Source: Xiphias gladius
Taxonomy: Eukaryota > Chordata > Actinopteri > Istiophoriformes > Xiphiidae
DNA: 64,000 bases
Direction of reading: 5' to 3'
NCBI RefSeq assembly: GCF_016859285.1
Contig: NC_053400.1
Span: forward strand, 23,502,501 to 23,566,500
Part shown: one piece after another, positions 11,667-25,300 of the stretch
How positions within the stretch are numbered: position 1 is the first letter of the stretch
Layout: each line of letters starts with the position of its first letter
Program-made: the position numbers and the translations under genes
Notes under the pieces: model-generated
What the model saw: the letters and a program-made list of their open reading frames with translations, nothing else
What the model was told of the DNA's origin: nothing
Database searches by the model: none

Positions 11667-14600
11667 AAATAAAAAAAACTAGACCAGGTATTGTGGTGCA
11701 GGTGGAGCCTTAGCCCAGGATCACTCTATCCTTTTACTGTGATGGCACTGCTGCCTGGAGGCGATTGCAGGGATTTTCAATATTATAAATCGGTAGGTTA
11801 GTTAGTTAGCCAATGTGCAACATCTCCTGTACTAGGCAGAACATATGGGAATAAATGCTGCACAATATTGCCTCAAAAACTGCCCATGCATCACAGCCTT
11901 GTAAGCCCACAAGAACACACAAGGCCTTTTCCGGATCTATGTTAAATGGTTGGTCTTGGGTCAGCCTGCTACACCTGGCATCCTGTGCTTAAATGCAGAT
12001 CCAACTGGAACTTTGTAGGCAGAGTGACTTCGCTGCAGCAACTCAGCTGATAGAGCTCTGGTCGTGTTGCTTACATCAAGTTCACCTAAGGCCCACACTC
12101 ATAAATCTTGAAATAATCAAGTGCTAATGTAGAATCCAATGAAATGGAACAAATTGGGACCAGATAAATTGTCCTCCATCAGCTGAGAAAATGTGCAATC
12201 AGGTGCTCAGATCTCCATGAGTGTTTGGTGTGTAAAGATTTAGAGGTTGATTGGAGACCGAATCAATATTATTTGCTCCTAACAAGCTGAATCCCCTCCT
12301 TCACCACAGCACGGAGTCATGGTATTAGGCACAACTTTGTGTCTTGTAGAAAACTTTGCACATTGTTGCAGGTAGAAATGGACTGCGACGTAAAGCCATT
12401 TTCTTGATTTCCGCGCGACTAAAGCAGCACTCTATGTCTGCCTGCAGCCTTAAAAATCAACCTTGTGCCTACAAAGAACAACCAACCCCTAACTTCTCGA
12501 CAACTTCCCTTGAAACAGTTGAACCATTTCAAAAAGGTGCAGTACTGTAACACACGAACAGAGCTAACGCTTTCCTGATGAAATGTTGTCCTAATTGCAG
12601 TTAATACACTATGCATTTCCACCTGTGCATTTTGGAGTATTACATTCTGTTAATGAACTGACTGACACCCTGATTCGCAATAATCTTCAATCTAACGGTT
12701 ACAAAAGCCCCTTCTCCTTCCTTCAGAATCACCCGCTCACAGTTATTACCTGCCATATACAATCTGACAATGATAGATTAGTCACAGAAGCACAGGGAGA
12801 CAAGAAGGGGCCACTCCATGAAGGAGAAAGAGCACTGCATCAATCGCACCACACAAGCTACTGAGAGTAAAAAGAGTGCGCTGTAAAATACTGAATATGT
12901 AAATAATGTGACTGTACAATGCTTTATAGAAGACAGAAAACAAACACTTCCTAATGCTTGCTGAGGTTTTTCTGCACATTTAAGTTGATCCAAAATTAAA
13001 CAGTCTTTTAATTTCTTCTGCTTCCGAAAAAGTAGTTTGAGCAACAAATATATGATTCTTTTCTTGAAATGGGAATTTCACAGAGACTGTGAGAGCAATA
13101 GCCAGGGATCAAAGTACCGTAAATATTTATGGACTCAGTTTTTCATTTCATTTTATAGGTGCTGAGCAAATCAAAACACAATAAAAACAAAGAATGTCAG
13201 AGGAGCATTGGATTTGAGAATGCCAAAAGGGCTCCAGTGTTGTTTTACTTTCCTCTGCAATTTTTCATTTTATAGTTTTCTGATGAATGAATGCCAGAGT
13301 ATAGAGCTTGATGTGTTGGGTTTTTTGTTTTTTTTTCATATGTTGTATATTGAACTTCTCTTTAGTTTTTATTTTTCACTTTAACAGCCAGTATGTGTAC
13401 AATGCTGAAAGAAGTCCGCCTTTTGAGTTTTAACTTCCATCAACAGTGAAAATCCTATTTAAAAACAAAATACAAGCAGTTGTATGAACATCATAGAGTA
13501 AAATTGTATTTTCAAAAAATGTATTTGTAAGCCATGTTATGTTAAAGATAAACTTTTTGTGTCCTGCTCCATGTGTGACATGTTGTTATTCTAAACTCAA
13601 GGTTTACTTACTGTACTAGCTTTTTCCAATACAGCTTTCAAGATTTCAATACACCTTCAGCAAATGGAACTTGCTCAGGTACCGTCACATGGTGTAAGTA
13701 CAAAACATCTGTCACGTGATGACAAGTGGCTGTACTGGATGTCGGGGTGAAATTGTAATCTCTCTGCATTAAATCCGGATGACCTCCTTGATCTAGTCCC
13801 CGTTGATCTGCTTTGTGTCACATTCATGATCCTTTTGCTTAGTGATAAGATGCGCTGCTTTGTATAGAAGGGTCATTATGCCTGAACTTAAAATTTTAAT
13901 TCTTTAGATTTCAGTTATGGTTGTTACTGGTAGTCACAGCAGGACACTCCTTGAGCAGTTACTTTAACAACAATACAACAGGCGACCAACTGTTGTATCT
14001 GTTTAAGCGCAGCCAAAAAAAACTTGTTTTAAAAAAAAAAAAAAGCTGGAGTTGTGCAGTGTTTCATCTAACCGCCCACCATTGTTTTATGGAGGTATTT
14101 TTCATGAACAATCTCAGTCAACGTTAACTGTGGTGACAAATAAATTACGTTTCCTGAGACTAATTCACATCAAAAAGCCACCCTGTGTTTTTCCCAGTAG
14201 AATGCTTCTAATTTGAACGAGCACAGGGTTTCTGCAGGGTTCACCAAGTTAAAGCTAATACTTTTTAAGAGCCATGTCTGACGATGCTGACTGGTGCTTT
14301 TTGTGTCTACTGTTTAATACTCTCTACGGCCTTTTTTGTTTGTTTGTTTGTTTGTTTTTTGAGAAAACTAATCCTAAGGATTATACCTTTTTAATGTTGT
14401 AAGTGGTGGTTGAGAGAGTTGATAGACATTACATACTTTAAACACGTTGACAACTAATCCAGTTCCGTTTGCTTAAAAAGGCTGAGATTTGATCAAAAGC
14501 CCTTAAAGATTTAGTAAGTGAACTTTGCGTTCATTCCCAAGGTCAAGAATGAGGCTCCATTCTCAGTTTCTAATGAGTTACAATATCAGGGGATTGAAAA

Positions 14601-14973
14601 CCATGTTTTGTTTGAAGCAAGCTGATCCAAGTTTTGCTAAAGTAGCCAGTGTGGCCAAAAGTGGTGCTGAGGGGGTAAAGGTAAATGCTAAAATATGCAA
14701 TGATGGCACAGGTAGAGAAGAGTCTGTGCAGTCTACTTTAAGCTTGCTAACATTAGCGACCATAAGCTACAGATCCTACCAGACCAGGAAAGGCTTTAGT
14801 AGTAACCCCAGAGTGTATTGAATTGAGCAAAAGAGATTTTTATTGCTTATGATTCAACTTTTTATTTGTAAGAGGAAGATTGTGGGATTTCTTTTTTCAA
14901 AAGTTACATAGTCTCGCTTTAAGGTGAAACAGTAGAGTGAAAACGCCTGGTACTGGTAGTAGAAGTAGTGGTG

Positions 14974-15400
14974 AACATTTTTGGGGAATTTGATTTCTTA
15001 TCGAGAGATGAGAAGATTGATATCACTCAAATGTCGGTACGCTAAGTGTGACGATACCACTAGAAGAGGGTAACTTCGCTTAGCACAAAGATTAGAAACG
15101 GGGTCAATAACATGGCAAATATTCTTTTTTACACCTCGGTTTTTGTACAGCTTAAACAAACAAGATACAAACATGTTAATGAGTGAGCTTCAGAGGTGCT
15201 GATAGGTGGATTTGAATACCTTCAGACAGAGCCGGTTAGCTGTTTTCCCCATTTTAAGACTTTATGCTAAGCTAAACTAAGCTGACTGGCTGCTGCAAAT
15301 AGCTTTCTTGTTTGCCATACAATTGTAAGAGTGGCATCGATCTTCTCAACTGACTTTCAGCAGGGAAACAAATAAGCCTATATCTGCCTTTTAAATGTGA
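14974..15400. repeat. Fold-back element, family C copy 1
   Basis: The left arm reads ACATTTTTGGGGAATTTGAT and continues to a CGCTTAGCACAAAG core. The right arm, through TTATGCTAAGCTAAACTAAG, ends in AAATAAGCCTATATCTGCC near AAATGT. The arms are roughly complementary, so the unit resembles a MITE with long inverted ends. Copy 2 is at 15828-16050 and copy 3 at 45693-46099. Confidence 0.55.
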
Positions 15401-15827
15401 AATTTTGGTAAAGCCCTTACTCCACCTGTATTTGTATGCATCAGTGAATGGACTTCTGATAGGTGCCTCTATAATACGCAATGTATTTCATAGCAGCAGC
15501 AGCTACAGAATCCTACCCCACAGCAATTCTCATGCGTCATCAATAATACATACAGCGTATTAACTTTTAAAGTGCACATCAAATGATTCACACAAACATA
15601 ATTAAGTAACAGCAACACAGTGTCATTTACTGTCCAGTTCATATTTCAAGAAAGCCCTTTGGATTGCTCGTACGGTAGTTAGTATAGTGAGACAAAACAC
15701 GATACACCTGTAATCTAATCAGCACGAGTTAGAAGAGAAATAACTGTCAGATCACAGTCAAGTGTATAAACTCATTTATATGTAATATGTAAGCATCTGA
15801 AGGCCAGCTGTAGGCTTATAGGAAGAG

Positions 15828-16050
15828 GTGGACATTTCGGGAAATACGTTTATTTGCTTTCTTTGCTAGTATGCGGATTTTGCTACCTTTGGACAGAGTG
15901 AGGCTAGCTGTTTCCCTGTTTCTGGTCTTTATGCTAAGCTAAGATAAGATAAACGGCTGCTAGCTGTAGCTTCATATTTATCTATAGATAAGAGAGTGGT
16001 ATCAGTCTTCTCATCAAACTTTGGGCACGGAAGCAAATAAGCGTGTTTCC
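15828..16050. repeat. Fold-back element, family C copy 2 (internally shortened)
   Basis: Starts GGACATTTCGGGAAATACG, contains TTTATGCTAAGCTAAGATAA and ends with GAAGCAAATAAGCGTGTTTC. It shares both ends with the other two copies but lacks much of the middle. It sits about 250 bp below the tmem255b stop codon, so it may be inside that gene's 3' UTR. Confidence 0.55.
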
Positions 16051-16306
16051 AGAACCGTTTCTTTCAATAAATACACATGAAATACCGTAATCATGTCTAT
16101 ATAATCACACTATATAACTGTATCTGTGTCTCGCTTCAGTTCAAATGCATCAGACACACGAAACATAGCATTTAAATCAGTAATTGTGAAGCTCACTGAA
16201 GTGTTTTCCATCTACAAGGTCACCTATGAAATGTCTTGTGCTACATTTAGTCTGACCAGATCAATATGTTTTACCTCCAACATGCCCCATATGTTTGTCT
16301 TGGGGC

Positions 16307-19300
16307 TCAGCAGGCATAAGGAGGAGGTTTCTCAAAGGAGCTATAGGAGGATCCGTAGAGGACAGGAGCATTGGGAGTCAGCATGAAGCCTCCCGGTTCC
16401 TGGGTGGCTCCCTGAGGCTGTGGCTGGTTGGGAGCCAGAGAGGGCTGCTGGTTGTCCTCAGACGGGCAGGTGGTGGAGGCAAGGCCTCCCTCAGGGTTTT
16501 GCTGGGGTGTGGTAGGTGCTTGGTAGTTGCTGTTATGCTGTGGGAGAGGTGAAGAAACGAGGAGTGGCAGATTGTTATAGTATGTGGAAGTAGAGCCAAA
16601 GATACCTGAGATTATATCTGAAATTTTTATGTGAGCGGTGTTTTTTACTTTCTTGTTTTGTGTAGTTTGGTTCTCTGGTAGCAGCCACAGAATTAACAGC
16701 AAAGATTTAGACATCATCACTAATAAATCATTGAGACATATTACAAATTTCAAACAAAGTCACCGTGATATAAATAAAACAATGAACCTGCCGATTTGAG
16801 GTGGTTGGCTTATTTCAGAACTACAGCACAAATCATGGTTTAGTTTATGGCACCCAAACATAAAGCATCAATCAGACTTTCCTGTTTTCAACAGGTTCTT
16901 GGACGATCAGTATCGTAAAAAAAGTTAAAAAAAAGATCAGCAGAAAAGTTTACAGGCGTGCTAGTGGCTCTGTGAGGCTGTACTTAGGCACAGGGGTACT
17001 GTGAGGTAAATTGCCAGTTACTGTTTTGATTAATCAATTAGTTGTCTGGTCTGTAAAACAGAAAATAGTAAAGGGGAAAAAAAAGATGTTTTCAGAAAGC
17101 TTTTTCTGTTTGACCAGTAGTCCAAAACCCAAAGATGTTCAGTTTACTAGAAAGTAAGACTGGGAAAAGTAGCTCCTCACACTAGAGAAGCTGGAGATAT
17201 CAAACTTGCTTGGCATTTTTGCTTAAAAATAGACATAATGGTTATGGTACTAGAGGAAAAGTTAGGGGACCAGGAAAGTGATTACAATTCTTTCTGAGGT
17301 GGGCGTGAATGTTTTTAAATTTCATTGCAATCAATCCATTTAATTTAATTTAGAACCAAAAATGTCAACCCTATGATGGAGTTGGAGGAAAAGTCAAAGA
17401 TTCACCAAAGCCAGTAGGATTCATCCTCTGGGCGCCGTTAGTATCTGTACCATATTTCACAGCCACATACTCCATAGAGATATTTCCGGTCAAAGTGGTG
17501 GACTGACTGGCACTGACATCGCCATCCCCCCAGCCACACCGTCAACGTGTCTAAAAGTCATCTCTATGTGATATGAAAAAAACGTTTATCCGAGTTTATC
17601 CCCCAGTAGGAATGTAATAGTGAGACTGAAGTTACACAGTTGTAGTGAAGTTTTGCAGGAATCCACCTCAGTGGCGTGACGTGGCAGCGGTGCAGATTAA
17701 TAGTTTTCTTTCTGGTCAAGTGCTTTCACGCTGGAGTGAAACAGCTGTGCTAGTGCAGCAAAAATAAATTTGATCCAGCGCTGCTCGTCTGGTTGCCAAA
17801 CTAATAAAGTGGAATGGGAAATGGACATTTTTCACAGCAGAAGTGTTTACCTGTCATAGCAGGTAAAGCATGAGTGTGAGTTACAAATCGCACCAGCAGT
17901 GTCTCTGTTCTGTTTAATTGCCCCAATAATTCATGACAGTGTGACAGTGAAACCACAAATGTACAATATCAGGACCCTGACTCTGTAGCAGCTAAATGGA
18001 ATTCAGCCATGATACATTTTATTATTTATACTTTCTTTTTTTTTTAACCGAATGGTTCTTTTTTGTTTTGCTCCTGGCCCCTACCTGCATGGGTATTGTG
18101 TAGTTGGGATAGGCAGGCAGATTCTGTCCTGGAGGACAGAAGCCAGCGTAGGTGAGCATGTGCTGGGTCGGGTTGTACAGGATGTGGGGTGGCGGCGCCG
18201 GGCTGGGAGCCATCTGAGGAGATGGCTTCTGCTGCAGGAAACAGCAAGAATGTTTGGGACAAGACGGCGAATCATTAAAGGAAGCTGGAAAGTGAGTGCG
18301 TGTGCACCAGTTAACCATAAAACACACACACTTTATTATATAAGAGGTATTGAAACATGATCGCTGCCTGATGTACTGTAGGAACTAGAATCATAAACTT
18401 AGGACAATTAAGATTAACACAACAAGATCAGAGACTTTCATGTCTCTAAATAGATTATGAGACTGCAGCTCATGCCAGAGAAACTGCATTTTATTGAGTT
18501 TTTAGTTCTTTCGGGCACGAGCAATACATTTTTGAAAAAGCAGTGAGGTAGTGAAACAAAAAGGTATCTGCTCACACATAAATCCGTACTGTATTTCAAA
18601 CAAAGCCCTCGGAAAGTAATGGGGGAAAAAACATTAAAAAAATGTCTGCAGTCCGGTATAATATTCAGTTGATGCATCGTCTTTTAACAGTTCAATCCGT
18701 GGTGATCAGATTCAGGCAGAGTGAGCTTAGTACGCCTCCACCTTCTTCCACAAATCTAAACGTTAGGAAGGTTTGAAACGAGCTGCAGTGCGAGACATTG
18801 TAAGATGTTATTAAAATAATGCTTTGTAATAAAACACATGGACCCTATGGTTCACACACAGGCAAGAAACAGATCGTCAGCCATGTAATACTATAAGGTT
18901 TTTTATTTCGCTCGGACTGCCTTTGAATCCTGTCTACCTACTCGTCTATAGAGTAAAGATGTATTCCAATTCTCCCTTATTTGGGGGGGGCAACTTTTCG
19001 GGACTCCTGCTCACCATGTCCTTGTACGCTCCGAGGATGGCGGCGGTGATGATGCCCAGGAACAAGCCGATCACGTTGAGCACCACTGAGGCCCACAGCA
19101 GACGGTACAGGTGGATCGCATCCCAGCAGCCGCTGACACCCGTGAACTCGTAGTACCGCGTGTGGTACTCTGTGCTGGAAGGGGGACGAGAGCACAGGCC
19201 GGTAATTTAGTTTTTTATTGCCGTAAATCAAGGAAGTATGCACATTTCATATTAAAGGGCCTCCTTCCCAGCAGGCATTTTGACTCGTCATAGCAGGAGC

Positions 19301-22300
19301 GCCACAGGTGTAAATTATCGTTAATGGCTACGTTTTATTTGGTATGGACACCACTTTCCACAGGTGTTTCTATTTCAAATCTTCCAGACAGGCAGGAAAA
19401 CAAAGAATCTTGTACACTGTCCATCACTTGTACTCACTTCATCACTTTTAATAAAACTACCGGGCAGCCATTTATCAGCTCATAACTGAGTAGTGGTGTG
19501 GTTGCGAGCAGGGAGAGACTTCTTGGAAAGCTCTCCCTCTTTGATATTTTCAAAAATTTATGGAAAACTCAGAGATTTGAAAGTTGGCTATAGAATAGGA
19601 ACCTCTTTAATGCAAGAAAGCGCCAAAAATCACATGATCCATGTCAGTTTGTGTGTGTCCTCTAAGAGTGATTTTCCAGCAGCAGAGCCTGTAAATGCAA
19701 TTTCTGGCAGCGAGGAAATCTAGGACACTGTTTTTCCACTAGCCCCTGCTTTCTTCTGTATTGTCTACTGTATTGCTTTCTACTGTATTATCACACAATT
19801 GTAACAGAATAATTGACAACAATAGATAGACGCGCTAACCGTGATGGACACCCTGACTCAGGTAAGGTTCAAGTGTCTGCAGGGTAACTGGTAGGGTGTG
19901 AACGACTGGTGACCAGGGCCCACACTTATCAAACTGCTAAATATAAAATTTTGAACTTAGGCATAAGATAAAAGTAAAAAATCCTTCAGTTTTACTCAGA
20001 AGCGTGAGCCTAAAAACTATTTATCAAATTTCTCTTGACTTAGAAAATGCTCTTAGATGTCAGAGAGCTGCGGAGGTCTGTTAAGTTGGTTGAGAGTAGA
20101 GCCTCAACGACTGCGGTACAGACACCTCTGTTTTCTGTCTCACAACAATAATAACAATCATAATACTACATTAGCTGAAGCCGTATAATTAAGAATAAAG
20201 TAGTTTTAGTCTGTCATTGCATTTTAACATTTGAAAGTTTTTCTGTTTTTGCAGTTATCAGCAAGAATAAATCTGGCATTGATTTTATTTGCAATGCTCT
20301 GTCTAAGCATCGTCATTGCCGGCACTTGTCCACGTGGTACGAAAGTCTCCTTATTATTAGGGATGAAATCAACATTTGCTGATTCCTGCTTCCTCGGCTC
20401 GAGGATCTGATGCTTATCTCTGTTTTTGTATCATCGTAAACTGAACATTTTAGTGGTTTTGGACTGTCGGTCGAAAACAAAACAGGGCATTCAAAGATGT
20501 CCCTCTGAGCCAGGGAAAACTCTGATGGGCTCTCTCTCTCTTGACCAAATAACTCATGATTAATGAATTAATCAAATGAATGATAATAAACATTAGTGGC
20601 AGCCATACTTATTATATGATTTCTACTGACAGCACAGGTTCTTGCTGCAAATTTTTGTTTCCATTTCAGCCAATTTCCTATTATTTCACCCATATTTATA
20701 TATTTACACATTATAACTATATTAGACCGTTGTTAATTTTCCATTTAAAGAGATTTAAAGATTTCCCACAAATAAAATGAGCTTTGAAAAAAATTCTGCT
20801 CTTGCAGAATAGCATACCACTGAATAAACTGTCAGGATTTTTTTTTTTATTTAAATGATGTACTGTATTGCTGATGTAGGGTCAGTCTGCATCTCTGATT
20901 CCCCCCCCCCCCACACTCTGAGGCTGTCGCTCACCTCTCACAGTTGTACAGGTAGCAGCAGTAGCAGGTGTTGCTCCTCAGCTTCAGCTTGCACGCTTTG
21001 TCGGAGGAGCGGCAGGTCACCTGCAGAGTCAGTGGGGTTCGGTGAGTTAAAGGCTCCCGGAGCTGTAACCGTTTGCAATAAATCGTTTGTGAAACGTGAA
21101 AACGTGATCCGGACAGACGGTTTGGAGAAAGAAAACACGTGGCCGGTAGGGTAACCGTCTGACCACTAGATGTCGCTATGCGCCTTGTGAAACTGTAAAC
21201 CGGGCGCCCAGTGGCTGCAACACAACACCGAATACAATCCTGTATTAACCTCAAACGCATTCAAATCCGCGTTTGCGCCATTTAAAAGGCAACTACTGAG
21301 AGACAGACATAAAGCAGTGTGAAAGGGGGAGGAAGATCACAACCGAAGGTGGTCTGCACAGGGATGGAAACCACACGCACCTGGTGTGTTTATAGGATAC
21401 AGACAAAGGCAGGTGATATATGAAGTGTGTGTACAGTATACAACAAGACTGGGTACACCCCTGGTTAGTATCACCGAAATGTTAAAATGTTTTTGTTTTT
21501 TTTTAACCAGAGCCCAAGAAGAGCGAAGCCAATTCATTTGAAAAGAAGAAATGTTTGAGTCATTAAACTATAATAATAATTTAAAAAAAAACATATTAAA
21601 GAACCAAGTCCAAGAAAAGTCAGTACACCCTTCATTACTGAGGTTCCAGTCTTTTATTTTCTTAATATTTTGTATGTCCGCCTTTATTTTTGATGACAGG
21701 TTCGATCCTCCTGGACGTAAATGATACCAGTTTAGCTGGTGGACCTGTGGAGATCTGTGGAGCTCTGCCGTTCTTCCCAGACGATTCTTTTCAGCTGCTC
21801 TTTGCAGGATGAGTTTTGCAGCTCTCTCTTCTGCTTTAAAATCCTCCAGAGGTGTTCTGTTGGATTCAGGTCCGGGGGCGCACTTGGCCTTGACTTCTTT
21901 TAAAAACTCCGGTGTGATTTTTGCAGTGTGTTTGGGATCACCGTCGCGTTGGGAAATTCTTCTCCTGTCAAGCGTCTGGAGACTTGGAGTCATCTTTTCG
22001 TCCAGTGTGTGGGTGTACAAGCGTGCATCCACGGTGCCGTCTGTAAACGTCGTCTCCCCTGCACCCTTTGCACACATGCAGCTGCGGGATCGGTCACTGA
22101 AACCACAGATGATCCATCCGTGTGCGGAGTCAGAAGCATTTTACCCATTTTACTTTCAATAAGAGGTTGCATCAATAACATATTGTGCAATGGCGTCATT
22201 TTTCAAAGACAGCCACCACGCCTTCTGTCATTGGTAGTATGGCTCTTCCTGTACTTCCTAACCACTGCTGCGGCCGTGTTTCATCTTATGTTCAGTAGCC

Positions 22301-25300
22301 CACTGACGCTCTTGTACCCTCTCCCATCTTTATGTAGTCTCACAATCTGGTTTCTCACTTGTCCAGGCTTTTTCCTTACCATGTGGAGCCATGTCGCATA
22401 AGACACAACAGAGGCCAAAACTCAGGAAGCTGTGCTGATCACAGGTTCTTTTATAACCTTGTTCATGCAATTAGCCTCAACTGGAAATCACAGGTGTAAT
22501 CGCTATTGTTGCTTTGAGGTTGTACTTGGGGGCCTGTATTTTCTATGTAGTCTTATCTAACCTGTTTTTTTTTTTCCATTAAACATCAAATCGCCTGTAA
22601 GATGACACAGTTTGGAATCATTTAACATTTCAGTCATATTGCACGGGGGTGTTGTATATTGTATGTATGATGATAATCACCTCTGTGTAGTAGCTGTCGT
22701 AGGCGTAGCCTGATCCACTGGCGTAGAAGTCACACATGTCCTCCTGCAAAGGTCTTGTGTCCTGCGCGCATGTTAGAAAGATCAGAAAGAGAGAGGAGAT
22801 TTGTCAGATACAAGAGCCACAGTTACTGTGTATGGGAGCTGATGGACAAGTTAATCCACTTGTCATACAGCACAACGGTGATCTAACTTGTGTTTCTGTT
22901 TGTTTTTAAGAGTAAAGCTCTACGATTTAAAGGTTTCACTTATGTACTCTTTGCCTTGTGCATCCTGTAAAGTTACCTGCGTGTGAATTTGAACCCTGCT
23001 TCCATCCTCCTCCTGTTTCTCTGTCAGTGCAGCGGTGAAGGTTTACAACATGTGCCTGCTCTCAAAACCGTCCACTGCACCCGACTGCAAAACCTGCAGC
23101 ACTAAACCTCACCGGACTTTATGTTTTGTGAAAGGTAATGAAATCATTTTCATTGTCCAAAGCTTGAAGGTGCAATAAATGTGCCTTTTACTGTCCTGTG
23201 AGCACAGAAGAAATACATCTGCAGAGGTTTGATAGCGCTGCTGATCAATATCAGTGATTTGGTGCCAGGTGCTGAGAGGTCCAGCTTTGCAAACTCTCTT
23301 CTGGTCCATCCTCATTAAGATACTCATTAAAATTCATTAGGCGGATATGACATACTGAGGTGTTCATGTGCATGTATCCAAACATCTAAGATAACCAGTG
23401 AGGATGCAACAATGACCAAATTTGACCTCTCTGCATTTTCTGTTCATTCCCATATAAGCAAATGCAGGTATTTGGATAAGTACAATTCCACTCATATTAA
23501 TTTAGTCTGGGAGACAAGCGACGTGTTCAGAAATGGACAGATTAGGAAAATACTTGACTTCTTGCGGTTTCTTACTGTGAAGTAAAAATAATTAAATACC
23601 AACATTATGTAATAGTGACCATATTTGTAGTGGCCAGGAGAGAGAAACAAAATCTTTGTGGAATTGCTTTTTACGTGCCACAGTAAATTCTGTTTCAATG
23701 AAAAAAAATATCTTTCAAAACACTATAAAACAGCCTGAGATTTACAGTGTAATGTTGTTGTATGAGTGAGGTGCCAATAAAATAGTTACCGGTTCCTACT
23801 GGTACTTAAATGTAGGTACAGTGGAGGAAAACTAGAATATTTGGAACTATGTGGAAGAAGGGAGTAACAACTGGCCATTTTAGAGGAAAGGAGAAATAAA
23901 TTATTTCGTCAATACTAGGTACATAGAGGGCAGAGTACTGGGAAACAAAGCGTATTATTTTAATTATTCTAATTAAGCAGTAAGTATAAGGAATGTGGGC
24001 TGTAATATAACGTGTGGCTGTTCTTCCCTTTTTACTCTTTAAAAAACGGTTGTTAACACCGGGGAGAGGATTTCCCAAACTTCAGTTTTGTCTCTCAGTA
24101 TAACTAAATTAAACTGTAACTCACAGGCTTTTTTATGAAGTGTTACCAAATACTGTGTATGTGTACATCAAATTCCAACAGACCATTGCACGGACTTTTT
24201 CCTGGAAAATCAATTCTCAGTTGAAATATATGCCATCTTTGGTTGTTGCATATTTACTGTGTACTTGCTTGCATCATAACACAAGAGTTTTCCGTGACTT
24301 AGAGAAAGGTGGGTAACTTTTGGACACATTTAATCAGCCCTGTTGTGCCGAATCTTCCCCCAGCTCTTCGGGTGACCCAGCAGCTCTCTGCAGGTCGGGC
24401 ACTGAGATGAGTTGGTCTGGTTTTCCCGTCCAGTGTCAACTCTGTCTGATTGCGTCTACAAAGTTCCTCATCTATTATGGTGTCTGTGCCAGTCTCTGTC
24501 TCTGTTGACCATAGCGTGTGTGATTAAATTTTGTGTGTGAATGTGTGTCAGGGTTTGTTCAGATCAAAAAACAAACAAAAAAAAGGTTGATTAGTTTGTA
24601 TTTCTTTCTCCTCAGTGCAGGCATGTAAATATATGTGATACTTACAATGAACTCTGAAGCGATGATCCCATCCACAATGGCGCAGAAGAAAGACGCGATG
24701 ACTCCGATACTGATGAAGATGATGGCTGCCACAAGCTTAAAGAGGGGTGAAAGAGGATGAAGAGAATGTAGAGGAAGTAAGAAAAAAAAAGAGAGTACAG
24801 TCATGAGAAATTATTTTGGATGAAAGAAAAAGCACCAATAACTATCATCAGAGTAAGCAAGCATCAAAACATTTAAGGCATTATCAGCTCGTGTTTTGTG
24901 TCATTAGAATGCAAAACTGTATGTATTGGAAACACACTTCTGCCATATTTGTAAATAAAATTTAAAAATTATCAATAAGTAAATGCACAAAAGTTGAAAA
25001 ATATATTATATAAAAATTATTCAGGAAATAAATCCACAGATAAAATGTAAATCTGATGCTGAAATTGAAAGTGTATAGAAACACCTCTTGTAAAGACAAA
25101 CCAAAAACGAAAAACAATAAGGGAAAGAAAGACTACTGCAAAAAAGAAATAAAGAAGAAAAAAAGGAGGGAAAAGAAGTTTTCATTCCAAATGTCCAACC
25201 GTCAACACTGTAATTGGAAAGTTATCAAAGTTTGTTGAACATTGGCCTTGGCCTTGGTTGTGCTACTTTAGGTGTGTGTTGTTCCATACCAGAGACTGTC

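Larger units (their letters stand above)
11537..16306. other. Intergenic region between convergent gas6 and tmem255b
   Basis: Both 3' UTRs must lie here. I see no conserved reading frame; the short open frames have no recognisable product. The region contains two fold-back elements (14974-15400 and 15828-16050), a fragment of family B (14222-14285), a (TTTG)n run near 14338-14360 and an A-run near 14030. Confidence 0.7.

Noticed and set aside
12356..13047. Short open frames after gas6 as a small gene
   Set aside because: No conserved motif, no Kozak or splice support, and they lie in a region with 3' UTR-like composition.
16126..16552. Plus-strand frames opposite the last tmem255b exon
   Set aside because: Shadow frames of the Pro/Gln-rich coding exon on the minus strand.
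21568..22077. 169-codon open frame as a host gene
   Set aside because: It is the middle and end of a broken Tc1-like transposase bounded by inverted ends and TA.
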